Source of the DNA: Aphelocoma coerulescens
Lineage: Eukaryota > Chordata > Aves > Passeriformes > Corvidae
Direction of reading: 5' to 3'
NCBI RefSeq assembly: GCF_041296385.1
Contig: NC_091017.1
Span: 13,138,001-13,202,000 of the forward strand
DNA length: 64,000 bases
Positions 33,656-43,900 of the stretch are shown here, in pieces. The stretch's first letter is position 1, and each line of letters opens with the position of its first letter. The notes under the pieces were generated by a model. The model was not told where the DNA came from. It made no database searches and worked only from the letters and a program-made list of their open reading frames with translations. Both the position numbers and the translations under genes were made by a program.

Positions 33656-35701
33656 AACTCAAAACATGATACTGAAATTATGAAGAAAGCAAAATAAGAA
33701 TGCCCTGTGTTTACACAGGTTTTATTTACATATTTTCATGGCCTTTGACTATATCCCATCACCCACACTTTTTGTAATTCAGATGGCCAGCTTTCTGAGG
33801 AAGGCAACTTGTCAGCAGGGGGTTATTTTGGGACTGTGATGCCAATCCTTAATTAAGTTTCCCAAAACAGAGCCAAGGACCCAGATATGGCTTTCTTTTC
33901 ACAGTATTCAGGTGCCAGCATACAACCATTTTAACACATCACAACACCATGTAGGTACAAGTAGGGCAGGGGTCTGAATTCATTTTCTGCTAGATGAGCC
34001 CTACAAGTCTGTTCATTTTGTGACTGTATGATATTTGCTGCTGACATGAGAAGGCAGCAGGAACAAGTGTCCAAAAGTGGGACCTCCCCTACTGACAGTT
34101 GTGCAGATTCATCTTAGATGAAAGAGCAACTGAAACCAAAAGCCCAAGGAACTTGTCTTGTAATAAAGAACACAGTTGTGAATTTGTGCTGGAGAAGAGG
34201 ACAGCAAAAATCTGACTGCAAATATGAAGGGTGGGTAATCTAATTATTTCATAAATATTCTGAAAGAGGTAATTATTAGAAGTAATTTTCAGTGCTAGTA
34301 TGTCTAGCTCTCTGCATGCCCACTTCTGTTGTGTCTTTTTTCACCTGACTTGACTAAATAATCAAGGAGTATATTTTCTCATTCTAATATTACTGAATGT
34401 GAGCTGTGCAACCCAAGGATGGGCATTTTCACATTGTTCCAGGAACATTCAGTATATGGCACAGGTGCCAAGAGCATGGAACCACATTGTATGGCACTGG
34501 CAGATCCTACAGACATTCAGTTTACGTGACTATAAAAAATCAATTCATCAACATGCTTACTTTAAAACGAAAACTACATCCAGTGCAATCTAGACATGGT
34601 GAAATAAATGGCAGAGTTCATAAGACTGAATCAGAGACCAAATGTCTCAAAGAAGACATCATTACCTGTTCTACTAATTACAATTTTTTAATTAACACTG
34701 ACAGAAAATACACATAACTAACAATTACAAGACACACACAAAGTGAAAAATATTATATTCACACTAGGGCAAGCAGAGATTGTGCAGTGAAAAGTAACTC
34801 AACCTCAGCTGCTTTATCTGAAGGGAGCAACATCATCCTGATGTTTGGGCAGTTGTCACTTTGAGATCTCCCAGAAGACTTAAGTCAAGAAATCTTGAAT
34901 AATTCCTGACATGCAGCATAATTCTATCTATCTATGATCAAGGGCTGCATATGCTAGAATCCAGGTAGGGTGGACAGAGACAATCAAATTTTTAAAATAC
35001 AATTCTATTTTTTATGGAAAAAATAGATGGTTCTGGGATGGTTCACCCAGAACAATGAGAAGCAGATGTTCATGCCAAATAAAACCCCACTTCAGCTGGT
35101 TATGGCCATTATGTGGAAAATCACACATTATTAGCAGGTGAAAGAAGCAAATGTATGCTTCTTTGCTGACTGTAATTTTAGCCTTGGCCCAAACTGCCCT
35201 TTTCTTTACCCAGGAGTGCACTTATTGCATCTTGGGTTGCATCTCTCAATAAAATATAGTTTTTAAGAGACAGCTCATTTCTTTATCTTTAGGGAATGCC
35301 TGGAAAGTCTTTTCATTAAAATGCTAATATAACCATAAAGTTTAACACCGAATTTCACCCACTTGAGCTTGACAGCAAATGCTTTGGTCTAATTCTGATC
35401 AGAATAGTGTCTATTTTATCATTAAAGTTTTATTCTGATGTATTTATTATTGAGCAGCCTATAAGGAGCTACATTATATTCAAGAATGAACTGAAATGAA
35501 CTTTGAACCATGAAACAAAGCCTGTCTATGCAAGGGAGTGAACTGCTCAAGGAATTAAGAGATGACGCTTGCTGTGTTTTTAAGTGGTTTGTCACCACAA
35601 TATACCCGTACTTTGTTGTTCTTGCAGCTACTAACTGCACTTACCCCTTTGGTCCACGTTATTTGAAGCATTCATGAAACAACAAAGCATCAACACTTAG
35701 C
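33656..35701. other. Non-coding DNA, no gene seen
   Basis: This AT-rich spacer left of the cold-shock element has no supported features. Confidence 0.5.
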
Positions 35702-35707
35702 ATGCAC
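35702..35707. repeat. Target-site duplication ATGCAC, left copy
   Basis: ATGCAC lies directly before the element at 35702-35707 and directly after it at 37935-37940. The perfect 6-bp match shows that the two LTRs and everything between them arrived as one insertion. Confidence 0.93.
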
Positions 35708-36000
35708 TGTTACAGTGGGGACACTGTAACACGCCTATATCAAACCAGGAGTCCCGTGGAAAAGAAATATATATGGACGGATTCTTGATAGATGTTTCAG
35801 AGAGATGTTTATTTCTCCAGCCGCATGGCCGGGGCTCTGCCGAGGAACTGTCACAGTCACGGGACCTGAGGGTCCTTTGCCCACGCAGGAAACCACAAAC
35901 CAACCAAAGGGGAACGAGACTGACCAGGGGCAGGGAAACCCCGTGCCTCCCCTCAGGGCCCCTCTCCCAGGGCTACATGGCAGGGGGAGGGACCCCAACA
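35708..36000 (-). repeat. 3' LTR of the cold-shock element (293 bp)
   Basis: On plus it runs TGTTACAGTGGGG...GACCCCAACA, so sense is TGTTGGGGTC...CTGTAACA. AATAAA on the sense strand lies at 35808-35813. I see no clear TATA box upstream of it, so the promoter may be TATA-less. It differs from the 5' LTR at 5 positions, for example CACGCAGG here against CATGCAGG. Confidence 0.93.
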
Positions 36001-36026
36001 TCTCACCCGTTATATTTTAATAAAAG
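36001..36026 (-). other. Polypurine-like tract and AT-rich lead-in
   Basis: On the sense strand CGGGTGAGA abuts the 3' LTR after an AT-rich run. A short purine tract here would prime plus-strand synthesis. It is shorter and less pure than usual. Confidence 0.45.
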
Positions 36027-36218
36027 GAGAATGAAGACAGCTGGGTAAACATAACAAGAACAGTTTCAAAACAAAGCAAGCCACCCTCCTGAGTCTTTAA
36101 ATGTCCAAACAGATTCTGTGGAACATTTTAGGGCTGACAGAAGTGAGACAGGACTCTCTGAGCATGCTTTGTGGGGAAACTGAGGCAGGAGAGGGTTTAA
36201 TTTCTTCCCTCTCCCTTT

Positions 36219-36845
36219 TCATCCCCCACTCGGCATTGGAAAGGGATTTTTGGGGAAACAATTGGCAAAGGCATGGTTTTGTGAGGGAAACCATGGATGA
36301 AAAGGCAGATTGGGAATACACTGGGGGTAATAAGACATAGGATAAAAGGGAAAGGTGGGATTAGGAAAGGGAGACTGTAGGGGGGGCTTACAATGGAGAT
36401 ATTGTCTAACATGACTACGATTTTTAGCATATATACTGCCTTTTACAGGAACACCATCAGGCCCAGTGACCTGCGATGCTTGTAACCCTTTTCTACCTTG
36501 TATAATTTTGAATTCCACCACCTCTCCATCTCCCGAGCTTGGGATGTATTTTTCAGGGTTATTCTTTTTAATAGCAGTTCTATGCACGAATATGTCTTGC
36601 TGGCTATCATATCTTGTTATAAAACCATAATTTTGCTTAACATTATACCATTTTACTATCCCTAAGATCTTAGCTACTATGATATTTTCCTTTTTCTGAG
36701 TGGCTGCTGTTTTCTGTCTCGCTGTGTCTTTGCTCTCTCTTTCGGTCACTCCCGTGTTGGAATTGTCAGAGCTGCTGGTGCCTGTGTGCTCTTCCCAGGG
36801 TCGCGTTTGGGGCCGCGCGGGCCGGGCCGGGCCAGGCCGCACCGC
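36219..36845 (-). CDS. Y-box / cold-shock domain protein, captured by the LTR element
   Basis: Cold-shock domains of the Y-box family bind single-stranded RNA and DNA, package mRNA and act at promoters. This frame is open for 209 codons from an in-frame TGA (36846-36848) to TGA at 36219-36221. The domain occupies about 36432-36686 and is complete and intronless. It has KWYNVKQNYGFI (RNP1), DIFVHRTAI (RNP2), KKNNPEKY, GDGEVVEF and VTGPDGVPVKGS, all diagnostic of vertebrate Y-box proteins and not of bacterial Csp. Upstream lie about 52 Ser/Thr/Lys-rich residues. Downstream is a 57-residue Pro/Phe/Tyr-rich tail (PFPNPTFPFYPMSYYP) in place of the basic/acidic repeats of YBX proteins. No AUG lies in frame before the domain, so expression needs splicing, a minus-1 shift from the 37234 frame, or a non-AUG start. 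The open domain argues for recent or retained coding. Confidence 0.82.
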   Translation of the reverse strand, partial: AVRPGPARPARPQTRPWEEHTGTSSSDNSNTGVTERESKDTARQKTAATQKKENIIVAKILGIVKWYNVKQNYGFITRYDSQQDIFVHRTAIKKNNPEKYIPSSGDGEVVEFKIIQGRKGLQASQVTGPDGVPVKGSIYAKNRSHVRQYLHCKPPLQSPFPNPTFPFYPMSYYPQCIPNLPFHPWFPSQNHAFANCFPKNPFPMPSGG

Positions 36846-37234
36846 TCAGTTCTCCGTGCGTCACCTCTTCTGGTTGCAGCTTCAGGCGCTGCATCTCGGC
36901 CAGGCCCCTGAGCGATGACCCCCTCGTGCCCTGCTCCAGCGCGCGTTTCGGCTGGGCACGGCTCTGCTCCACTGCTGCCAGCCGCCGCCCGTGCGCCGCC
37001 CCTCTCGGTCGGGCGTTCACGGGGCTCACTCCAGCATGCACTGCACGGGGCCGGGTGGGCACTGCCGGGTCCCGCCGCTCCTGCTACACCTCTCTTTCTG
37101 CCGACACTGTGGCTTGAGTGGCTCCGCCTGCGCGCGGGAACTGCTTCGCTGCTGCTCACAGAGCACTCGGTGCACGTGGCCTGGGTCGCACAGTCCCTGA
37201 GCCAGGCTTCCCTTATCCAGGACACAGCTGGCAT
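36746..37234 (-). other. GC-rich block with overlapping open frame (162 codons)
   Basis: About 36780-37200 is strikingly GC-rich compared with the AT-rich sequence on both sides. One frame starts at an AUG (37232-37234), runs 162 codons rich in Ala, Arg, Gly and Pro, and ends at 36746 inside the cold-shock frame, which lies at minus 1. Another frame contains AEMQRLKLQPEEV (about 36855-36897). Y-box genes have GC-rich first exons, so this may be the captured 5' end of the host mRNA. Whether either frame is translated is unknown, as GC-rich DNA often stays open by chance. Confidence 0.4.
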
Positions 37235-37521
37235 TGCTCAACAGTCTCGGTAATTAAATAATATTCACGAAAATATTCTTCCATCGGCATATATTTTGAC
37301 TCAAATATTAACTGTGTCCAAACGGTCTTCCAAAAGCCCTTGGTAAGAATTAAATCCCAAGAAACATAGAAAAAGTTCTTAAACAACCATGCCAGGAAGT
37401 GTTTCAGTTCTTTCTGAGCTTGAATCAAGCAAAAATTTACAAATTGTTGTTCAAGAATCATTTTAAGATAAATGTCCATATGCTGCTCCGAGAACCAAGA
37501 CTCTTCCCACGGTTCCTCCAT
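37213..37521 (-). CDS. Unrecognised 102-codon frame, first AUG frame of the element
   Basis: This frame starts at the AUG at 37519-37521 (context CTAAACTATGG, with G at +4), about 120 bases inside the 5' LTR, where gag would start. The product begins MEEPWEESWFSEQHM and is rich in Trp, Phe, Leu and acidic residues. It looks helical and amphipathic (FCLIQAQKELKHFLAWLFKN, WKTVWTQLIF) and ends EQCQLCPG. I see no matrix signature, myristoylation glycine, zinc knuckle or signal peptide. Its position suggests a gag N-terminal remnant, perhaps kept for packaging, or a leader to the captured gene. The function is unknown. Confidence 0.45.
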   Translation of the reverse strand: MEEPWEESWFSEQHMDIYLKMILEQQFVNFCLIQAQKELKHFLAWLFKNFFYVSWDLILTKGFWKTVWTQLIFESKYMPMEEYFREYYLITETVEQCQLCPG

Positions 37522-37581
37522 AGTTTAGATATGGAATAGCAAAACAAAACCAAGAAGAGGAATCCAAAGTTTCTAGGGTTT

Positions 37582-37587
37582 ACTCAC
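37582..37587 (-). promoter_or_regulatory. Possible splice donor
   Basis: The sense strand reads TGT|GTGAGTAAA about 55 bases after the 5' LTR, a strong match to a 5' splice site. Retroviruses commonly splice from the leader to express downstream genes. An acceptor before the cold-shock frame is not obvious. Confidence 0.4.
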
Positions 37588-37621
37588 ACAAATCAGTCGC
37601 TTAGGGATTGGGGATCGTTCT

Positions 37622-37639
37622 GCTCACAATTCTCCACCA
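37622..37639 (-). other. Candidate primer-binding site
   Basis: TGGTGGAGAATTGTGAGC starts two bases inside the 5' LTR and begins with TGG, as a tRNA primer site should. I cannot match it to a common retroviral primer tRNA. Confidence 0.4.
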
Positions 37640-37641
37640 TT

Positions 37642-37934
37642 TGTTGCAGTGGGGATACTGTAACACGCCTGTATCAAACCAGGAGTCCCGTGGAAAAGAA
37701 ATATATATGGACGGATTCTTGATAGATGTTTCAGAGAGATGTTTATTTCTCCAGCCGCATGGCCGGGGCTCTGCCGAGGAACTGTCACAGTCACGGGACC
37801 TGAGGGTCCTTTGCCCATGCAGGAAACCACAAACCAACCAAAGGGGAACGAGGCTGACCAGGGGCAGGGAAACCCCGTGCCTCCCCTCAGGGCCCCTCTC
37901 CCAGGGCTACATGGCAGGGGGAGGGACCCCAACA
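37642..37934 (-). repeat. 5' LTR of the cold-shock element (293 bp)
   Basis: This is the partner of 35708-36000, identical in length with 5 transitions. AATAAA on the sense strand is at 37742-37747. It is followed by ATGCAC at 37935-37940, the right target duplication. Confidence 0.93.
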
Positions 37935-37940
37935 ATGCAC

Positions 37941-40900
37941 ATTCATGATGTTTCCTAGACTGGCTCTTGATTAATCTACATGCTAATGCAAGAGGACACA
38001 TTCAGTAATACAAACAAGCCCTAGTGTCATGTTGAGTTACATGTTCCCTGGCTTTTCCCAGGGAGGAGGGTGCAGACTCTCTACAAAGCTACTGTTATCC
38101 AAAAAACAGGGCAAGAACGCTTCCAGCTTCCATCATCCTTGTCAGTCAATAAGAAGCAAGGATGAAAGAAATGCTTAACTTAAAACTTGTCTTTTTCAAA
38201 ACAGCTGTAGATCAGCAGTGCCCAGTGCTTCTCTTATTTCACTACTGCAGCGGTCCAAAGATATAATCTGTGGGCCCGCCATGCAGAGCTAAAGTACATG
38301 ATGAGATTTAAAGACAATTCAAAGCTCCAATGCATTTTCCCTCAGCTCCACTCAGCCCTCTTGGAGTGCTCTTTCAGAGCATTGGCTTCTACCCTCTCAA
38401 TAACAAAACACTTGGAGAGGCTGCAATCCATGCACTTGCATGCACACAGTCACGTGAGTTTCTCATGGAAAGCCTCTCCTTTTCCTCTGCCCTTTTCCCC
38501 ACTGTCCTTCTCCCTTCATCCATTTGAATTACAGCCTCCCAGGAACAGAGTCCAAACTCTCAATCTGACCACCTGTGCAGTCCCCTCTACTAAGGAGGCA
38601 GAATATACAGTAAAGAATAAAAAAAACCCACAAGCACACACACTTTTCATTTTGTATGTGAAAAGGAATCTACATTCTCCCGTGTCACCTGCCCTTACTT
38701 GAGAAATTTCTTTTCTTCTGGTTCTCATTATGGTTTTAATGAAGCAAGGAAAGCTTATTTAAAATGATTCTGCTACAAATGATCTGACTTAAAAGAAAAA
38801 AAAAAAAAAAAAGAATGCATTACTAAAAGTGAGATTCCTAGCCAACTCTGTTAAGAGCATGTTTTTCCAGAATCCATGGTGAGGACAGTGTCAGGGAGGC
38901 AGATCTCTGCTTCCAGGAGACACCTGAACACTAAAGAGGGGCTGAGAGGGGCACCTTGCTTCTGCTGTGCTGGAGGAAGATGAAGGCAGCTCTGCATGGG
39001 GACACCCCAGGGACTGAGGAGCTGGGGGAATAGTGCTGGGGCTAGAGAGGATGGGATAAGGGGAATACAGTAACTAATCCCACATGGCTTCAACTCCCAG
39101 CCCCACAAAGGGGCACTGGCCTTCCTGCCATCTTCTGTCCTGGTCATTGATTCTTATCAGTTCTCATGTTCTCAGCCTTCTTCATCGAAATTCGATTGCA
39201 TGGCATATCTCTCCTTTCCTTTACCAGTCCAGCCACTAACAGAAGGATTCACAAAGAGCAGCAGCACCACAGGCTCTGGGTGGCCACAGGGCAGATAGGC
39301 TATGCTCCAGAGCCCATGCTAGCTTCCCAGGCTGAGAGAGAAGGAAATTTAGCTTTGCCACCGATGCTGGGAAAACAGAGAATGTTCCCAAAACACTGAA
39401 AGCTAGGCCTGCAAGAGAATGGTACAAGATGTTCTCCCTTACTCCAGAAAATTATCTTTTGCATTTCAAGCAAAGATCTCAAATATTAAAGCATTAACTA
39501 CAAAGAAAAAAATGAAACAACTTTCCATCTCAATTACTGCACAAACATTCTTTCAAATATGTTAGAGCTACATGAAAGGAAAATAATCACAAAAAGAATT
39601 TGAATAATGCCTACGTCTAAGGGTTACTATGTAAATAGCACATACTCCACACCTCTGAATCACAAGGCTCATTCAGGTATAAACTCTCTAGGATACTGTC
39701 TGTTAACTCCTCAGGATGCCTCCACTTGTTTTTAGTCCTCCACACCCACCTAAGGTCACTTAATGTCAAAGCACTAACACAACAACCCAAAATCAGCATA
39801 GGGGCTGCCTGGTTTACAGAAGGTTCAAGGTATTCTGAATTGTGCATTTACCAAAGAACCCAAACCCAAACCCATTTAATAGTTTAACAAAATCTCAGCT
39901 GGCACTGACTAGACATAATCTTACAAGGGTCTTTTTTCTCTGCCTGAAATTTTCGGGTATACAGCACTCTTTACTGTGATAATTGGTTTGGCTGTCCATT
40001 CCACTCATCAGGTGATAGAAAATATCCATCAGACTAAATGCAATGTGAGAGAATTCTCTTTAGCCAATTAGTTGGTAATGAGAACATTAGCCACAGTATC
40101 TTCTGCAGAGGGCACCTTAGCAATTCCAGCGAAGCCCACAAAGATGACAGTTCTATCTGTATGATTAATAGCGAGTGTATGACACTATATGAATTCTACA
40201 CAGTTGTGTAAAATCAGGGAGGAATGATCCACTTTATGCTGTTAAATATTTTAAGAGCCACAGATGATTTTATATTACATTCTAATACATACACTTATTT
40301 TGTGTCTTGAAATTAACTCTCCTACACCAAGGATAGTTTTTAAAGCATTTGGAGCTCTCCAGACAAGATGAATTATATAAATTCAAGCAATCAGGAGCAG
40401 CAGTTACAGAATGGTAAGATTCTCCCTTGTACAGTGTGGTTTTGAACATCAGGAAGACAAAACTAAGTCAGCCTGTTTCTCCACTTTCACCTCAAGTATA
40501 TTCTTCTGACTCTATAGTAAGTGGCTTAACTTCCAACCTGGCAGCTCAGAAACAACCACCTGTGTAATGTGCAAAGCAAGGGAAAGTCAATATTTGTTTT
40601 TCCCCATAAGATTTTTGGTACAGAACATGCTTTCTGTGTGAACAGATGTGCACACGTGCAAAGGTGCACCCAGACCTCAATGGGATCAAACCCCAAAGTC
40701 CTTCATATTGCAACATAAAGCAAGGGGGTAACTGTGTACCCACAGCTGGGCTGTGCACCAGCAAGGGGCAGATTTGAGGATCACCACGCCCAGAACTGTG
40801 CTGCCAGCCACAGGCACTCATGAGCTGTCCCTAAAACACTGTGAGGGCACTCCCACCTGCCAGCAACCTGAGCTGACCAACCAAACCATTTGATGGGGAG

Positions 40901-43900
40901 GTTCAAAACCCACATCTCTACTACTGGACTGTGCAGCACAAAGAGAAAAAACTATACTGGCACATGCATAGATTCAGTTACACCAGTGAAAAATCTTTAT
41001 ATGGGCACACTGCAAGGCTGTAGTCCAGATTAGCCTAATTGGATTTAATTGCCAAACAAAATAAACAATTTGAGTTTCCCGTTTTGCCAGAAAGGTGCTT
41101 GTAAGAGAAGCCTACAATCGTGCAGCTACTAATACATCAATTTATTTACACTGCAAGCTTGCCTAACACAGACAAAGCCCGAGTGAGCTGTGTGGGGGCA
41201 GAAAAAGAGGAGAAAGGCAGAGGAAATTAGTGAATTAGTGCAGTTATGGGAAGTGACAGAGCAATCAATAAACTCCAGGTTCAGAGGATAAATTAAACTG
41301 ACGAAAGTCAGCCTTAGTTTGTATACCAAAATTTCATTTGTATAAATCTTCTGAGGAGAAGGAAGGAATAACATGACAACTAGGATAATTTGAAGCTATT
41401 TTTCTTCTTTAACTACTCTTCCAAAGTGTCATTTCTTCCTCAGTCCAGGCCTTCCTCTCACTGGAGCTTTGTTAAACTTGAAACACATGGCAAATTTCAG
41501 ATGGAACATACTAAAAAGTGCTTAGATACCATGGCAGTAAGCACACCGAGAACACAACTCAACACAACAGTCGAGACAGACAAATGGATTTGTATGCAGT
41601 GAATTTTGTACAAGAGAATTTTTAAAATCTGAAGAAGGTGACAGGTACCAGTGCCCACCCTGCACCAGCTCATGCAGCACCATCCAGGCAGGGGCAGCAA
41701 GGAAGAGTAAGGAGCAGCCAGAGGAAGAACAGGGCTGCAAACAGACTAGGAGAGCTCAGCTGCCAAGCTGCATGAAGGAAAGTGACCCCTTAAGGAACAG
41801 GACTCCCCCAACCTTGACTACAGGCCCAGATACCTGTTACACCCTTCACAATCTGCTGAGACTTTGCATGAAGGGCAAAAGATAATTCTGAGAGCAGAGA
41901 CACAAATGAGACTTCACCCTGAGTTGTTTTGTTTTCTTGAAACCTATGGATCAGAAAAACTTTTTCATCAAGCACAATTCCATGGTTTTATGCCTTTTTT
42001 TTTTTTTTAATGTAAGGACAGTTAATCTGGTAATAATGCAAAGGGAGTTCAAAACTGAAAATTAAATTCAATTGATTGCAGATTGACAATGTGTCATCTG
42101 TTAATTAAAGGTGACAACTGTAACATTATATTCATTGTACAATGCAAAATTATCGACTGTGGCAAGCTCTTCCAAGTTTTATCCCTCTTTTACAGTCGTC
42201 AGCTGGGCTAAGGAGGCAAGCACAGTATTAGCTCTACAAAGCACTAAACAAGTTTGCCACATACAGCTGGGCTCTGTTGGCTTGAAAGGACTGGTATTAT
42301 GTCTGTGCTCAGTGGCACAATGGCAGCTGTGACATGTCAAGGCAAATGACATGAGTGACTTACATGGTACCTGACTCTAAAAGCAGAGCAACCTTTTGTT
42401 TCAAGGAATGTCCAGTGAAGCACTGATGACCCCATGTTAAACTATTCCATCACTCAGATTCAGTCCAATTTCAGGCTGCTCTTCCCTAGCAGACAGAACA
42501 GTCTTTGCCCCCAAATCCTTGCCTGGACATTGACATCCTCCCCGAACACCACCCTGCCCTCAGTTCTCCACTGCAGGAGGAGATGCTAGCACCACAGGGA
42601 AAGCTCAGCTCTCCTTCGGTCCAACCTATGTGATTTATTACATCCCCTACAACCTGTGGGTTACATTGTACAACCTAATATACTGTGGACTTCACTGCTC
42701 ATCATCTTCTGGTGGCAACTGGAGAAGACAGAGGTCTGTCCTGATGCTTTTAGATTATCACAGGAAATCCTTCACTGCTACTGCTCAGGGCCATCAATAA
42801 GCTGTTAACAATCATGATGTGGCTTAAGTGGATCAATTGTCATTTATGAGTAAAATCTTTGTAAAAAATCTAATTTATTTAATGGAGTATTTGAGTTTCA
42901 CTAATTTACCCTGCTCATCAGGTCCAACCACCAGATCTGAGGGGCATTTCATCCCACCAACCACTGTCCCTCTGTAGATACCTTTTATCTACCCACCATT
43001 TGCCTTGAGATTTGCAGTTAGGAAATCTTGGTGGTTGTGACATGCAAACAATAATACTGCACATGCTGATCTCATTTATACTTAGCAAGAAGGTTATGTT
43101 ATATCTGGTTCCTTCCAGATCCAGAACTAACTGCCAATCATCCACACTGCTGCTTAGAGGCAAGGTGAGTGCTATATTCCTTACATAACACCAGCAGACT
43201 CAATCCAGCCATAGAGCAAACACAAGTACTTTCTGTCACTGGCACTGATGATTTACAGATAAAATTCACTCATTTCTTTGCCTAAAAAACTGTGCTGAAG
43301 ATGCAAACATCTTTTATCAGGAAAATCTTCATATACAAAACAACCTACACTAGGTTCCCACAGAACATTAAGCTACCAAACACATGCTTTATCTTACTAC
43401 TTGAATCACAAAAATCCTGTGCTGCATTTGTGAGAGGGGAGTCATAACAAATTTCTTTTTAACAAAATATGATATAAAATGGCCAATTCCAATAGCTACT
43501 GACCATGTGGCTGTGTGCTTACCGGGGCTACAGCCATCACACAAGTGTCTGCAGCGTGCTGAGCAACTCCCTCTTCCCAAATACTCCTAAAGGAGAGCAG
43601 GGAAACAATAGCTGTAAGGTGATAAATGTGTCATGACTAGTGACAGGAAGGCTGAACCAATGCTCAGTATTTGGTCAAGGGAAAGATGTGCCTCACAGTA
43701 TATTTCAGTGACAGTGATTAGTAGATTAACAGCTGCGAGGAGCACAGCAAAATAACTTCATAGTGTTAACTCATTTCCTAATCACAGCTTGGAGCTCACA
43801 GCACAAGGAAAAACGTGTTTGCCTCTGTGTATGTATAAATACAAAGGAGCATAATATTCTATTTCTTTCCCCAGATATTACTTCATGTATCACCAGAACA

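Larger units (their letters stand above)
35708..37934 (-). mobile_element. Compact LTR retroelement carrying a Y-box cold-shock gene
   Basis: This is a 2227-bp element with two 293-bp LTRs (TG...CA, 5 differences, all transitions, 1.7%) and a 6-bp duplication. Sense is minus (AATAAA in the LTR). The internal 1641 bp hold, from 5' to 3': a candidate primer site, a possible splice donor, a 102-codon frame of unknown nature, a GC-rich block, an open frame with a complete cold-shock domain, a 218-bp tail and a purine-rich tract. I see no protease, RT, RNase H, integrase or env text. It is therefore non-autonomous and must have been copied by enzymes of another retrovirus. The simplest reading is capture of a spliced host Y-box mRNA by a retrovirus followed by spread or a single germline insertion. 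I do not recognise it as a named element. Confidence 0.9.

Noticed and set aside
35773..36048. Frames shared between 35.7-36.0 kb and 37.6-37.95 kb
   Set aside because: They are antisense readings of the paired 293-bp LTRs.
36219..36845. Cold-shock frame as a bacterial contaminant Csp
   Set aside because: It has Y-box-specific residues (KKNNPEKY, VTGPDGVPV) absent from bacterial Csp, and it sits inside paired LTRs with a target duplication in a bird-type genome.
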